Below, piece after piece: positions 28,540 to 40,769 of a stretch of DNA of 64,000 nt. The stretch spans positions 159,001 to 223,000 of the forward strand of contig JAIUJO010001180.1 in NCBI GenBank assembly GCA_023846275.1. The letters are read 5' to 3'. Source of the DNA: Vanilla planifolia. Taxonomy: Eukaryota; Streptophyta; Magnoliopsida; Asparagales; Orchidaceae. Below the pieces are notes generated by a model, which worked only from the letters and a program-made list of their open reading frames with translations, made no database searches and was not told the DNA's origin. Numbering within the stretch: position 1 is the first letter of the stretch; each line of letters opens with the position of its first letter. A program made the translations under genes and the position numbers.

Positions 28540-28760
28540 GCCTAGCCTACCATAACCTAGCTCTACATTGTTCTATTCTACTTTATTTTCTCTACTCTAC
28601 TATGCTTTTCTCTGCTCTACTCTGTTTTACTATTCCCTGCTCTACTCTACTCTACTCTACTCTCTTCTCCTCTCCTCTCCTCTACTCTACTCGACTCTAC
28701 TCTACTATGCTCAGCTTTACTACCACTACTCTACTCTACTCTACTCTAACAGAGTCTAGC
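28540..28760 (+). repeat. Local ~0.28-kb duplication, copy 1
   Basis: It shares TATGCTTTTCTCT (28601), the CTCCT tract at 28660-28683 and the following CTCTA plus AGCCT module with the next copy. The offset is 275 bp at the first landmark and 280 bp at the CTCCT tract. This is a by-eye alignment. Confidence 0.6.
28660..28683 (+). repeat. CTCCT homopyrimidine tract
   Basis: A pure C/T run of 24 bases with four to five CTCCT/CTTCT units, inside copy 1 of the local 0.28-kb duplication. Confidence 0.85.
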
Positions 28761-28814
28761 CTAGCCTAACCTAGCTCAACCCTACTTTACTCTACTATAC
28801 TTTACTCTACTCTA

Positions 28815-29000
28815 GCTAGCATAACATAGCCTAACCTAGCTCTACTCTACTCTACTCTACTCTACTCTGCACTATTATGCTTTTCTCTACTCTACTCTAT
28901 TCTACTCTTCTCTGCTCTACTCTACTCTACTCTACTCAGCTCTCCTCTCCTCTCCTCTCCTCTACTCTACTTTGCTATGCTCTACTCTACTCTAATCTAG
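28815..29000 (+). repeat. Local ~0.28-kb duplication, copy 2
   Basis: This is the homologue of 28540-28760. Landmarks TATGCTTTTCTCT (28876) and a CTCCT tract (28940-28963) occur in the same order and nearly the same spacing. The copies differ by many substitutions, so the duplication is not recent. Confidence 0.6.
28940..28963 (+). repeat. CTCCT homopyrimidine tract
   Basis: A pure C/T run of 24 bases with four perfect CTCCT units, in copy 2 of the local 0.28-kb duplication. Confidence 0.85.
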
Positions 29001-29370
29001 CCTAGCCTAGTCGAGCCTAGCCTACCCTATCCTAGTCTAATTAGCTTAACGCAACTCTACTCTACTTTACTCTACTCAAAATCTACACTTCACAACTCTG
29101 TTATACTCTACTCTACACTAGCAAACCCTAGCCTTGCCCAACCTAGCTCTACTCTACTCTTCTCCACTCAAGCCTAGCCTAACTAAGCCTAGCCAAGCCT
29201 AATTAACTGACTTTGCTCTACTCTATTCTATTCTACTTTTCTCTACTTTTTTCTGATCTACTCTACTCTACTTTGCTTTGCTCTACTCTACTCTACTTTG
29301 CTCAACTCTACTCTACTCTACTTCATTCTACTCTACTCTAACCTAGCCAAGCCTAGCCTAACCTAAACTA

Positions 29371-29725
29371 GCTCTACTCTACTCTACTTAGCTCTACTAT
29401 ACTCTACTTTTCTCTACTCTGCTTTGCTCTCCTCTACTCTGCTCCACTCTGCTCTACTATGCTCTGCTCTTCTCTACTCTACTTGCTCTGCTATACTCTT
29501 CTCTACTCTAATCTGCTCTTCTTTGCTCTACTCTACTCTGCTTTACTCTCCTCTCCATTCCTCTCTTTTCTTCTCCTCTCCTATCCTCTCCTCTCCCATC
29601 CTCTCCTCTCCTCTACTATACTCTACTGTACTCTACTATACTCCATTCCACTCCATTCTGCTCTAATCTACTTTACTTTACTCTATTCTACTCTACTCTA
29701 CTCTACTCTACTCTACTCTAATCTA
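29371..29725 (+). repeat. Long CTCTA module with internal CTCCT core
   Basis: About 355 bp, apart from a single TTAGCTCT near 29388. CTCTG-rich sequence leads into a CTCCT core (29547-29613) and then into clean CTCTA, with six perfect units at 29691-29720. The sub-family order CTCTG, CTCCT, CTCTA also appears near 28600-28690 and 28870-28970, so it may be an inherited module layout. Confidence 0.75.
29547..29613 (+). repeat. CTCCT tract with regular A interruptions
   Basis: About 67 bp of CTCCT broken by single A residues in CCATT, CTATC and CCATC units. It forms the core of the long module at 29371-29725. Confidence 0.85.
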
Positions 29726-31398
29726 GCATAACCTTGTCTAGCATAATCTAGCACTACTCTACTCTACTGTACCCTACTCTCCTCTACTCTAGCATAGGAT
29801 AACAAAGCCTAGCCTTGCCTAGCTTACCTTAGCCTAACCTAACCTAACCAATCTCTACTCTAGTATACACTACTTTACACTAATATACTCTAACCCACTT
29901 TACTCTATCTTAGCCTAGCCTAAGCTAGCCTAGCATTGCTCCACTCTACTTTACTCTATGTTGGTTTGCACTATTCAACTCTACTCCTCTCTATTTTACT
30001 TTATTCTACTCTATTCTTCTACTCTACTTTGCTTTGCTCTCCTCTGCTCTCCTCTACTCAACTCTATTCTGCTTTACTCTACTCCACTCTAGTCTACTCT
30101 GTGCGACTCTATCCTACTCTACTCAACTCTACTCTAGCATAGCCTAGGCTAACCTAGCCTAACTAAGCTCTTCTCTACTCTACCCTACTCCACTCTACTA
30201 TACTCTACTCAACTCTTCTTAGGCTTAGCTTAGTCTTGCTTAGCTTACCCTAAGCCTAGCCTAGCTCTACTCTACTCTACTCTAACCTAGCCTAGCCTAG
30301 CCTAACCAAGCCCTACTATACTCTACTCTACTCTACTCTACTCTATTTTACTCTAGCCTAGCCTAGACTAGCCTAAGCTAGCTCTACTATACTTTGGTAT
30401 GCTCTACACTACTCTTCTCTACTCTTCTCTGCTCTACTCTACTCTGCTCTTCTCTGCTCTACTCTACTCTATAGTCTAACCTAGACCTAGCTTAACCTAG
30501 CATAGCCTAACCAAGCTCTACTCTACTATACTTTACTCTAGCCATGCTGAACCTAGCCTAGCCTACCCTATCCTAACCTAGCATAGCTTAGCCTCGCCTA
30601 CCCTAGCTCTACTCTACTCACTCTACTGAATCTGCTCTTCTCTACTCTACTCTACTCTACTCTAACATAACCTAGCTTAGCTTAGCCTAACCTAAACCAA
30701 CCTAACCTAGCCTAGCCTAGGTTAACTTAACACTGCTCTGCTCTACTCTACCTTACTCTACTTTGCTCTGCTAATTTCTGCTCTACTCTTCTCTACTTTG
30801 CTCTACTCTACTCTACTCTAGCCCTACCTACTTAGCTGAGCCTAGCCTAACCAAACCTAGCTCAACATTACTTTAGTCTACTCTACTCTGCTCTACTATA
30901 CTCTACTCTACTCTCGCCAAGCCTTGCCTACCAAAGTCGAGCCTAGCCTAACTTAACTCTACCTGACCTAGCTCTACTCTACTCTACTTGGCTCTATTCT
31001 ACTCTAATCTACTCTATTCTAACCTAGCTTTTCTATACTCTACTCCACTCTACTCAGCTTTACATTACTTTTACTCTAATTAAGCATTTTTAGCCTAGCC
31101 TAACCTAACCTAGCTCTGCTTTAGTCTACTCTTCTCTAATTTTCTATTCTCATGCTCATATCTCCTCTACTCTGTTCTGCTTTGCACTGTACTGCACTGC
31201 TCTACTTTACTCTAATCTACTATGCTTTCCTTTACACTGTCCTGCTCAGCTCTACTCTGTTATGCTCTGCTCTGCACTACTCTACTATGCTCTCTTCTAC
31301 ACTATAATATTGTACTCCACTCTACTTTAGCCTAGCCAAGCTTTGCATAACTTAACCTAGGCTAACCTAGCTTTACTCTACTTTACTATACTCTACTC

Positions 31399-31488
31399 AT
31401 ATATTTCTAATGTCTTGATTGGAAATTAAATACTCAATGTATCATCAAACTGTTTTTAAATTTATCTCTAAAAAAAAGGATATCTCCC
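31399..31488. other. AT-rich non-satellite island inside the array
   Basis: This is the only clear stretch of the window that cannot be read as degenerate pentamer. It starts after CTCTACT and ends before the CTCTAC at 31489. By hand count, 31401-31480 has 17 G/C of 80, about 79 % A+T, against 40-60 % G+C for the surrounding consensus units. It contains an eight-A run (31470-31477) and a TTTTTAAATTTA stretch (31453-31464), but no open frame of note and no terminal repeats I can defend. The family was not recognised. It could be a transposon or retroelement remnant, a scrap of flanking genomic DNA captured by rearrangement, filler DNA at a break-repair junction, or an assembly join. The satellite keeps the same orientation on both sides. 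Confidence 0.85.
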
Positions 31489-32865
31489 CTCTACAACTAT
31501 ACTCTAGCTCAGCCTAGCCTCGCCTTGCCTAGCCTAGCCAAGCATAACATAGCCTATCCAAACAAAGCTCAGCTCTACTCTACTCTACTCTACTATACTC
31601 TACTTATTCTACTATACTCTACTCTACTCTAACCTTAACTTGCCTCGTCGATCCAAACTTAGCTCTACTCTACTCTACTCTACCCTAGCCATGCCTTACC
31701 TAGCCTAACCTAGCTCTGCTCTACTCTATCCTATTCTCCTCTATATTGCTCTACTCTGCTATACTCTATTCTACTATACTCTAGCCTAGTTTAGCCTACC
31801 CTTGCCAAGCCAAGCCTAACCAAGCTTTACATTACTATACTACTCTACTCTACTCTAGCTTAGCCTAACCTAACCTAACTCTACTCTACTTTACTATACT
31901 CTAGTCTACTCTTCTTTTCTCTATGCTACTATTCTCTACTCTACTCTGCTCTACTCTACTCTACTCCACTCTACTCTTCTCTACTCTGCTCTACTTTGCT
32001 CTACTCTTTGCTGCTCTATGCTACTCTAATCTACTTTACTCTACTCTAGCCCAGCCTAGCCTAACCTAACCTAACTTTATTCTACTCTACTCTACTCTAC
32101 TCGACTCTAGCCTTGCTTAACCTAGCCTAGCCTAACCTAGCTCAGCTCTATTATACTCTCCTCTACATTGACCAAGCCTAGCCTAGTCTAGCCAAACTAA
32201 ATCTAGCTCTACTTTACACTACTCTACTCTACTCTACTCTAATGCACGATACTCTACTGTACTCTTTTCTAACCTAGCCTAACTTAGCTTAGCTTAGCAT
32301 AAACTAGCTCTACTCTACTCTGTTCTATTATTCTTGGCTCTATTCTACTCGTCGTTGCTTTGCTATGCTCTTCTCCACTCTTCTCCACTCTGCTCTACTC
32401 TATATTCTCTACCATACCCTACTCTTCTCTACTCTATTCTACTATACTCTACTCTACTCTAGCCTAGCCTAGCTTAGCCAAACCTAGCTCTACTCTACTC
32501 TACTTTACTCTACTCTACTCTAGCCCAGCCTAGTCTATGCAAGCCAAGCCAAATATATCCTAATTCTACTCTTCTCTGCTTTACACTACTCTACTCTACT
32601 CTACTCTACTCTACTCTAACCCTACTATATTGTACTCTAACCTAGCCTAGCCTAGCCTAATTGACCTTTACTCTACTCTACTTTATTCTATTCTAGTATA
32701 CTCTAACTTAACCTAGCCTAACCTAGCTCTACTTTACTCTACTCTAGCCTAGCCCAGCCTTGCCTAAGAGCCTAGCCTAACCTACTCTGCTTTGCTCTTC
32801 TCTTGTCTGCTCAACTCAACTCTTTCTACTCTTCTCTACTCTTCTGTACTCTATTATACTCTGTT

Positions 32866-32915
32866 CTATTATACTCAACTATACTCTACTCTATTATACT
32901 CAACTATACTCTACT
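32866..32915 (+). repeat. 25-bp identical tandem duplication
   Basis: Two identical 25-bp copies containing CTATTATACTCAACTATACT are directly adjacent. Identity suggests a recent event relative to the divergent background. Confidence 0.9.
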
Positions 32916-33348
32916 CTACTCTACTCTACACCATTCTACTCTTACTTAGCCTAACCTAACCTGGATTTACTCAACTTTATTCTACTATACTCAACTCTAG
33001 CCTAGCCTAGCCTAGCCTAACCTTGCTCTACTCTACTCTATTCTGCTCTACTTTGCTCTATTCTACTCTACTTTGCTTTGTTCTACTCTTTTCTTTCCTA
33101 GGATGGCCTAGTATAGCCTAGCCTAGCCTAGCTCTACTCTACTCTAGCCTAGCTTAACTTAGCCTTGCCTAGCCTGGCCTAGCCTAGCTTAGCCCAACTT
33201 ACCTTTACTCTACTTTACTCTACTCTACTCTACTTTACTCTAAACTAACCTAGCCTAACCTAGCCCAACCTAGCTCTGCCTAACTCTGTTCTGCTCTATT
33301 CTACAATTCTCAACTCTATTATGCTCTGCACTACTTATCTCTATTTTG

Positions 33349-33412
33349 CTCTCTTCTTCTCTCTTCTCCTCTCTTCTCCTCTCCTCTCCTCTTCTCTCCT
33401 CTCCTCTCTTCT
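33349..33412 (+). repeat. Longest homopyrimidine tract of the window
   Basis: An uninterrupted C/T run of 64 bases, composed of CTCCT, CTTCT and CTCTT units, bounded by G at 33348 and A at 33413. The complementary strand is pure purine (GGAGA-type). Such homopurine-homopyrimidine DNA with near-mirror symmetry is known to be able to form intramolecular triplex (H-DNA) under superhelical stress. Whether it does so here is inference. Confidence 0.9.
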
Positions 33413-35170
33413 ACTCTACTCTAATCTATTCTACCCTACTCAACTCAACAATACTATACTCTAATCTAGTCTACTCTACTCTCTTTTACTCTACTCTACT
33501 CTACACTACTCTACTCTAATCTACTCTAACCTAGCCTAACATAGCATAACCTAGCCTACTTTGCCAAGCTTTGCTTAACCTAGCTCTACTCTACTTTGTT
33601 CATTTTTGCTCTGCTCTATGCTGCTCTACTGTTCTCTACTCTGTTATGCTCTGCTTTACTCTACTCTACTCTACTATACCCTACTTTAGCCTAGCCTAGC
33701 TTAGCCTAACCTACCTTTGCCCTACTACTCTACTCAACTCTGCTCTACTCTACACTACTCTACTCTGCTCAGCTCTTCTCTACTCTACTCTTCTCTTCTC
33801 TACTATACTCAACACAAGCCTAGTTTAGCCTAGCTTAGCTTAGCCTAGCCCAACCTAGCTCTACTCAACTTTACTCCACTCTACTCTACTCTACTCTACT
33901 TTACTATACTCTAACCTAGCCTAGCATAGCTTAGCCTAACCTACCCTAGCCTAGCAAAGCCTACCCTAGCCTAACCTAGCTCTACTAGACGTTACTCTAT
34001 TTTTCTCTACTCTAATCTACTTGACACTACTCTGCTCTATTCTACTCTATGCTCTACTCTACTCTGCTCTACTTTGCTCTGCTCTACTCTAATCTATTTT
34101 ACTCTAATATACTAAACTCTTACCTAGCCAAGCTTAACCTAGCTCTACTTTACTCTACTCTATTCTTCTCTACTCTAACCTAGCTTAGCCTAATCAAGCA
34201 CTACTCTACTTTACTCCACTCAACTCTAGTCTAATCTAGGCTTACCTAGCACATCCTAGCCTAACCTAGCTCTACTCTACTCTGCTCTACTCTACACTGC
34301 TCTATCTATTCTTCTTTGCTCTACTCTACTCTACTTTACTCTAGCCTAGCCTAACCTAACCTAGCTCTACTCTACACTACACTACTCTACTCTTCTTTAG
34401 ATTAGTCAAACATCGCCTTGCCTAGCCTAGTCGAGCCTAGTATAACCTAGCTCAGCTCTACTCTACTCTCCTCAACTATACTATGTTATACTCTACTCTA
34501 TCTTACTCTACACTATCATACTCTACTATGCTCTACTCTACTCTAACTTGCCTAGCTTAACCTTGTCTAGCCTAGCATTGCCTAGTCAAGCTCTACTTTG
34601 CCATGCTCTACTCTACTCTTCTATACTCTTCTCCATTTTGCTGTACTCTTCTCTACTCTCCTCTACTCTTCTCTACTCATCTATACTCTACATTACTCTA
34701 CTCTACTATATTTTATTCTACTCTACTCTACTCAACTCCACTTTAGCCTAGCCTCACCTAACCTAGCCTAAATAAGCTCTACTCTAATCCACTCCACTCC
34801 ACACTACTCTACTCAACTCTACTCGACTCTAGCTTTGCCTAGTTTAGCTTATCTTAGCTTAGCTTAGCCTAACTTAGTTTTACGCTACTCTACTCTACTA
34901 TACTCTACTATACTCTACTCTACTATACTCTTCTCTACTATACTCTACTCTACTCTATTCAACTCTACACTAACCTAGCCTAGCCTAACTTAGCTCTACT
35001 CCACTTTACGCTACTATAGCCAAACCTAGCAAAGTTTAGCCTAGCCTTGATTAGCCTAACCTAGCTCTACATAGCTCTACTCTGCTATATTATGCTCTAC
35101 TCCACTCTTCTCTGCTCTGCACTACTTTGCTCTACTCTACTCTACTCTGCCCATCTCTAATATTTACTCT

Positions 35171-35200
35171 AGCCTAGCCTAGCCTAACCTAGCTCTACTC
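35171..35200 (+). repeat. Representative module junction (type example)
   Basis: This short stretch shows the grammar of the array in clean form. Three AGCCT units (35171-35185) are followed by one AACCT (35186-35190), one 6-bp AGCTCT (35191-35196), then ACTC and further ACTCT units. The order AGCCT, AACCT, six-base unit, ACTCT recurs throughout the window, for example at 37517-37556 and 38729-38760. The six-base unit contains AGCT, an AluI recognition sequence, and each AGCCT-AGCCT step contains CTAG. Entry from ACTCT into AGCCT has no extra base. Confidence 0.9.
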
Positions 35201-35499
35201 AACACAACTCTACTCTAGTCTAGCCTAACCCCACGTAGCCTATCATAGCCTCACCTAACATAGCCTTGCCTAACCTAGCTCTACTCTACTCTTATCTAAC
35301 TTACTCTCCTCTACTCTACTTGATTATGTTCTACTCTACTCTAACCTAGCCTTGCCTAGCCTTGCCTAATATAACCTAACAAAACCTAATCAAGCCTAAC
35401 TTAGCTCTACTCTACTCTGCTTTGCTCTACTCTACTCTACTCTATTCAGCTCTACTTTGCTCTCCTTTTCTCTCCTCTACTCTACTCAACTATACTCTA

Positions 35500-36850
35500 C
35501 ACTACTCTAACCTTGCCCAGCCTAGCCTAACCTAGCCTAGCCTAGCCTATCCTTGCCTAAATTAGTTCTACACTACTCTACTTTGCTTTACTCTACTCTA
35601 CTATGCTTATCTCTACTCTACTCTACTCTACTTTGCTTTACTTTACTTAACTTTGCTCTACTTTTCTTTGTGCTACTCTAGTCAACTCCACTCTGGTCTA
35701 GCTTAGCCTTGCCTAGCCTAACCTAACTATGCTCTATTCTACTCAACTCTACTCCACTCTACTTTCCTCTATTATACTCTACTCTACTCTACTCTACTCT
35801 TGCTTAACCTAACCTAGCCTAGCCTAACAAAGCTCTATGATACTTTACTCTACCCTACTCTACTCTACTCTAGCCTAGGCTATCCTTGACAAGCCTACCT
35901 AACCTAGCCTTGTTGACCTTAACCTAACACTACTCTATTATACTCTACTCTATTATACTCTACTCTACCCTACTCTACTCTACTATGCTCTACTCTGATC
36001 TAAGCTAGCCTAATCAAGCTCTACTATACTATACTCTACTATACTATACTCTAATCTAGCCTAGCCTTACCAAGCCTAGCCTAACCTAGCCTAAGCTATC
36101 TCCATTTTGTTCTGCTCTGCTATGCTCTTCTCTACTCTACTATATTCTGCTCAGTATTGCTCTGCACTACTCTACTCTATTTTCTAGCCTAGCATAGCAT
36201 AGCTCTACTCTACTTTGCTCTACTCTATCCAAGCCCAGCCTCGCCTAGCTTTGCCTCGCCTGACCTACCTCAATCTACTCTACTGTACTCAATTTTACTT
36301 AAGCAAAGCCTTGCTTAGCTTAAACTAACCTAACCTAGCTCTACTACTCTTTACTCTACTCTACTCTACTCGAGCCTAACCCAACCTAGCCTAGCCTAAC
36401 TTAACCAAGCTCTACTCTACTCTATCTGACTCTACTCTACTCTACTCTACTTTATTCAAGCCTAACCTAGCTTAATCTGCTCTGCTATGCTCTTCTCAAC
36501 TTTGCTCTACTCTTCACTTTTCTACTTTGCTCTTCTTTATTGTTCTTTGTTCTGCTCTATTTTGCTCTACTCTACTATTCTCTACTATACTATAGCCTAG
36601 CCTAACCAAGCTCTATTCTTCTCTATTCTAATCTATTATACTCTACTCTAGCCAAGCCTAGCCAAGCTCTTCCTAGCTTAACCTAGCCTAACTTGGCTCT
36701 ACTATACTCTACTCTACTCTAACATAGCTTAGCCTAACCAAATAAAGCTCTACTCTACTCTAATCTAGCCTTGCCTTACCTAGCCTAGCCTAGCCAAGCC
36801 TAGCCTAGCCAAACCAAGCTTTGCTCTACTCTGCTCTACTCTACTAGGCT
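35500..36850 (+). repeat. ~1.3-kb dispersed duplication, copy A
   Basis: It aligns by eye with 40770-42090 at an offset of about 5.2 kb (5241 at 35646, 5208 at 36259, 5240 at 36511). Shared landmarks in order include CTATGCTTATC, CTTAACTTT followed by ACTTTTCTTTGT, TAACAAAGCT, GCCTCGCCTGACCTACCT and a 41-base identical stretch at 36501-36541. Order and spacing of several module boundaries are conserved, so this is not chance resemblance of short repeats. Confidence 0.75.
35931..35960 (+). repeat. 15-bp tandem duplication
   Basis: TACTCTATTATACTC occurs twice, identical and adjacent. Confidence 0.85.
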
Positions 36851-39800
36851 ATGCTATGCTCTACTCTTTTCTACTCTGCTCTACTCTACTCTGCACTATA
36901 TTTCTCTTCTGTAAACTTCTATGCTATGTACTCTACCCTTGCCTAACAAAACTCTACCCACCCTACTCCTTTACTCTACTCTACTAGAGCCTAGTTAGCC
37001 TAGCTAACCATTGCCTAGCTTAGCCTAGCCTAACCTAGCTCTACTCTACTATACTCTACTTTACTCTATTCTACTCTAGTCTACTCTAATCTACTCAAGT
37101 CTACTCTACTCTACTCTTCTCTGACCTAGACTAACCTTGCCTAGCCTAACCTAAATCTTCTCAACTCTACTCTAGCCTAGCCTAAACTAGCTTAGCCTTG
37201 CCTAACCTAGCTCTTCTCTGCTCTACTTTTCTTTTCTCTACTCTACTTTGCTCTACTCTGCTCTGCTCTGCTCTTCTCTACTATACTCTACTCTAGTCGA
37301 GCCAAGCCTAGCTTGCCGTAAACTACCTCTACACTACTCTACTCTACTAAACTCTTCTCCACTGTATTCTACTCTACTCTACTCTACTCTACTCAAGCCT
37401 AGCCTAGCCTAACTTAGCCTGGCATAGCTTAGCTTAGCATAACCTAACCTAACTTTACTCTACTTAACTCTGTTATACTCTACTGTACTCCAAATTACCC
37501 TACTATACTCTACTCTAACCTAGCCTAGCCTAGCCTAACCTAGCTCTATTACTCTCTACTCTACTCTACACTAGCCTAGCCTAACCTAGAGTAAACTAGC
37601 TCTACACTGCTCTGCCATTGCTCTGCTCAGCTCAGCTCCACTCTTCTTTATTCTACTCTGCTCTACTCTGCTCATTTCTACTTTACTATACTCTACTCGA
37701 CTTTAGCTTAGCTTAGCCTAGCCTAGCCTAACCTAACCTAGCACTACTCTGCTCTACTCTACTCAACTCAACTCTAACTAGCCTAACCTAACTCTACTTT
37801 ACACTACTCTACTCTACTATACTCTAAAACACTCTACTCTGCTCTACTCCATTCTACTCTACTGCAAACTACTTTACTCTACTCTACTCTAACATAGCTT
37901 AACCTAGCCTACACTTGCCTAGCTTAGCCTAACTAAGTTCTACTCTACTCTGCTCAACTCTACTCTACTATACTCTGCTCTGTTCTACTCCATTCTGCTC
38001 TACTCTTCTCTACTTTTCTCTTCTCTGTTATACTCTTCTTTGCCCTACTCTTCTCTGCTTTGCTCTACTCTACTTTGCTCTACTCTATTCTGGTCTACAT
38101 TGCTCTGCTCTACTCTGCTCTACTCTAGCCAAGCCTAACCTAATCGAGCTCTACTCTATTATAGTGTAGCCTAGCCTAGCCTAGCTTAGCCTATCCTAGC
38201 CTAACCTACCCCTACTAAACTCTATTGTACTTTACTCTACTAGGCTCTGCTCTACCTTACTCAGCTCTACTCCACTCTATTCTACTCCACTCTAACCTAG
38301 CTTAGCCTAACCAAACTCTACTCTATTGCACTCTACTCTAGCCTAGCCTAGCTTAACTGACCACTTCTCTGATGTGCTCAACTCTACCATGCTCTGCTCT
38401 ACTCTATTAAGCTCAGCTCTGCTCTACTCTACTCTACTATACTCTAGCCTCGCCTAGCCTAACCTAACCTTGCCTAGCTAAGCCTAGCCTAAAATGGCTC
38501 TACTCTACTCTATTCTACTCTTCTCTAGTCTACTTTACTCTACTCTGTGTACTCTGACCAAGCCTAGTCTTGCCAAGTACAACTTAGCTCTAATCTACAC
38601 TACTCTACCCTATCCTAACCTAGCTCTGCTCTATGCTACTCACCTATGCTCTGCTCTACTATAATTTGCTCTGCTCTAGTCTATCTACTCTGCTCTACTT
38701 TACTCTAACATAGTCTACTCTACTCTTTCCTAGCCTAGCCTAACCTAGCTCTACTCTACTCTACTCTAATGTACTCTACTTTATTGAACTCTAGCCTAGC
38801 CGATCTTAGCCTAGCTTAGTCTAGCCTAACCTAGCTCTCCTCTACTATACTGTACTGTATTGTACTCTACTCTACTCTACTATACTCTACTCTACTCTTA
38901 CCTAGCCTAGCCTACCCTAGCCTTACCTAGCCAAGCCTCGCTTCGCCCAACCAAACCTAGCTCTACACTACTCTACTACCCTCTACTCTACTCTACTCTA
39001 ACTTAGCCTAGCCCAACCTAACCAAACCTAGCTTTACTCTACTTTACTCTACACTACTCTACTCTACTCTTCTCTAGTCTAGCCAAACATAGCTTTGCTC
39101 TATTATGCTCCAGTTTGCTCTACTCTCTGTTACTCTACTCTGCTTTTTCTCCTCTTTGCTTTGCTCTGGTTTACCTTACTCTACTCTACTATGCTCTACT
39201 CTATACTGCTCTGCTCTGTACTACACTACTCTATAATGCTCTACTCTACTCTATTTTGTTCTGCTCTACTCTGCTTTACTTTACTCTAATCTGCTATACC
39301 CTGCTCTACTCTGCTATGCTCTCCTCTACTCTCCTCTACTCTACTCTACTCTACTCTACTCTACTCTAGACTAACCTATCCAAGCCTAGCCTACTCTAGC
39401 CTACCCTAACCTAGCTCTACTCTACTTTACTCTACTCTACTCTAATCTAATCTACTTGACTTTACTCTAACCTTGCCTAGCCTAGCCTAACAAAGCTTTA
39501 CTTTAGTCTACCCTACTATACTCTACTCTACTATTCTTTGCTCTACTCTGCTTTTCTCTCCTCTACTTTATTCTACTCTACTCTAGCCTAGCCTATCTTG
39601 CCTAACCCAACTCAACTCTTTTCTACTCTACTCTAACAAAGCCTAGCCTAGCTTAGCCCAACCTAACCTAACTCTACTCTACTCGACTCTACTCTATTTT
39701 ACTCTACTCTACTCTACTCTAACTTGGCCTAGCCTAACCTAGCCAAGCGTAACTCTACTCTACTTTGCTCTCCTCTCCTCTACTCTACTTTACTCCACTC

Positions 39801-40319
39801 TACTCTATTATAATATACTCTACTCTACTCTTGCCCAGGTTAGCCAAGCCTATCCTATTTAGCTCTATGCAACTCTATTCTACTCTATTCTACACAACCT
39901 TACTCTAGCCTTGCCTGCCAAACCCTACTCTAGCCTAGCCTAGCCAAACCTAGCTCTACTTTAATCTACTCTACTCCACAATACTCTACTCTACTCTACT
40001 CCATCGTATCCTAACCTAGCCTAGCCAAGCCTATCCAACCTCAGCTCTACTCTACTCTGCTTTACTCTGATTTGCTCAGCACTACTCTGCCCTACTCTAC
40101 ACTATTATGCACTACTCTAGTTTACTCTTCTGCTCTACTCTCCTCTGCTCTCCTCTCCTCTACTCAACTCTACTCCGGTCTACTCTACAATACTCTACCC
40201 TCATTTACTTTACTCTACTTTGCTCTATTGTACTCTAGTCTACACCAATCTACTCTACTCTATTCTCTCTTAACCTAACAAAGCTCTACTATACTCTACT
40301 CTACTCTACTCTACTCTAG

Positions 40320-40740
40320 CATAGCCTTGCATAGCTTAGCCTACCATAGCCTAGCCTTGTCGAGCCTTACCTAGCTCTACTCTACTCTACTTTACTCTAC
40401 TTTACTATACTATACTCTACCCTACAATACTGTACTCTACTTTATTATACTCTACTCCAATCTAAGCTACCCTAACTGAGCTCTATCATACTCTACTCTA
40501 CTGTATTATACTCTACTCTACCTTAACCTTTCCTAGTTTAGCCTAGCCAAGCCTAAGCTATCTCTACTCTATTTTGCTCTGCTCTACTCTTCTCGGCTCT
40601 ACTATACTCTGCTTGGGCTTGCTCAGCACTACTCTGCTCTGTATTCTAGCCTAACGTAGCACAGCTCTACTCTACTCTAGCTTAACTCAGCCTCGCCTAA
40701 CATTGCCTTGCCTGACCTACCTCTGCTCTGCTCTACTCTA
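40320..40740 (+). repeat. 0.75-0.78-kb period repeat, left copy
   Basis: It aligns with 41100-41500. CTACC(A/C)TAGCCTAGCCTTG is at 40341 and 41121 (offset 780), GCCTAAGCTATCTCT at 40551 and 41301 (offset 750), and CCTGACCTACCT at 40711 and 41467 (offset 756). Confidence 0.7.
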
Positions 40741-40769
40741 CTCTGCTCTACTCTGCTCTACTCTACTCT

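Larger units (their letters stand above)
1..31398 (+). repeat. Pentanucleotide satellite array, left arm
   Basis: The arm is continuous degenerate 5-bp tandem repeat. CTCTA modules alternate with GCCTA/ACCTA modules, with CTCTG and CTTTG variants clustered inside many CTCTA modules. All modules have the same orientation: pyrimidine-rich CTCTA is always on the + strand, and I saw no run of TAGAG on it. Perfect CTCTA runs are short, about seven units at most, separated by single substitutions such as CTTTA, CTATA, CTGTA, CTCTG and ATTCTA. No gene, tRNA, rRNA, promoter or transposon was recognised in any stretch of this arm. Long + strand open frames are translated repeat (Leu-Tyr-Ser-Thr-Leu) and stop at the first GCCTAG. 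The arm reaches the window edge, so the array continues beyond it. It ends at 31398, where AT-rich unique DNA begins. Confidence 0.97.

Noticed and set aside
31414-31449. Weak hairpin (TTGAT with ATCAA) in the island
   Set aside because: A five-base stem with a loop of about 24 bases is expected by chance in AT-rich DNA; there is no terminator or RNA-gene context.
31385-31505. ACTATACTCT on both sides of the AT-rich island as a target-site duplication
   Set aside because: That word is common throughout the satellite, and neither copy lies exactly at the island edge, so it is not evidence of transposition.
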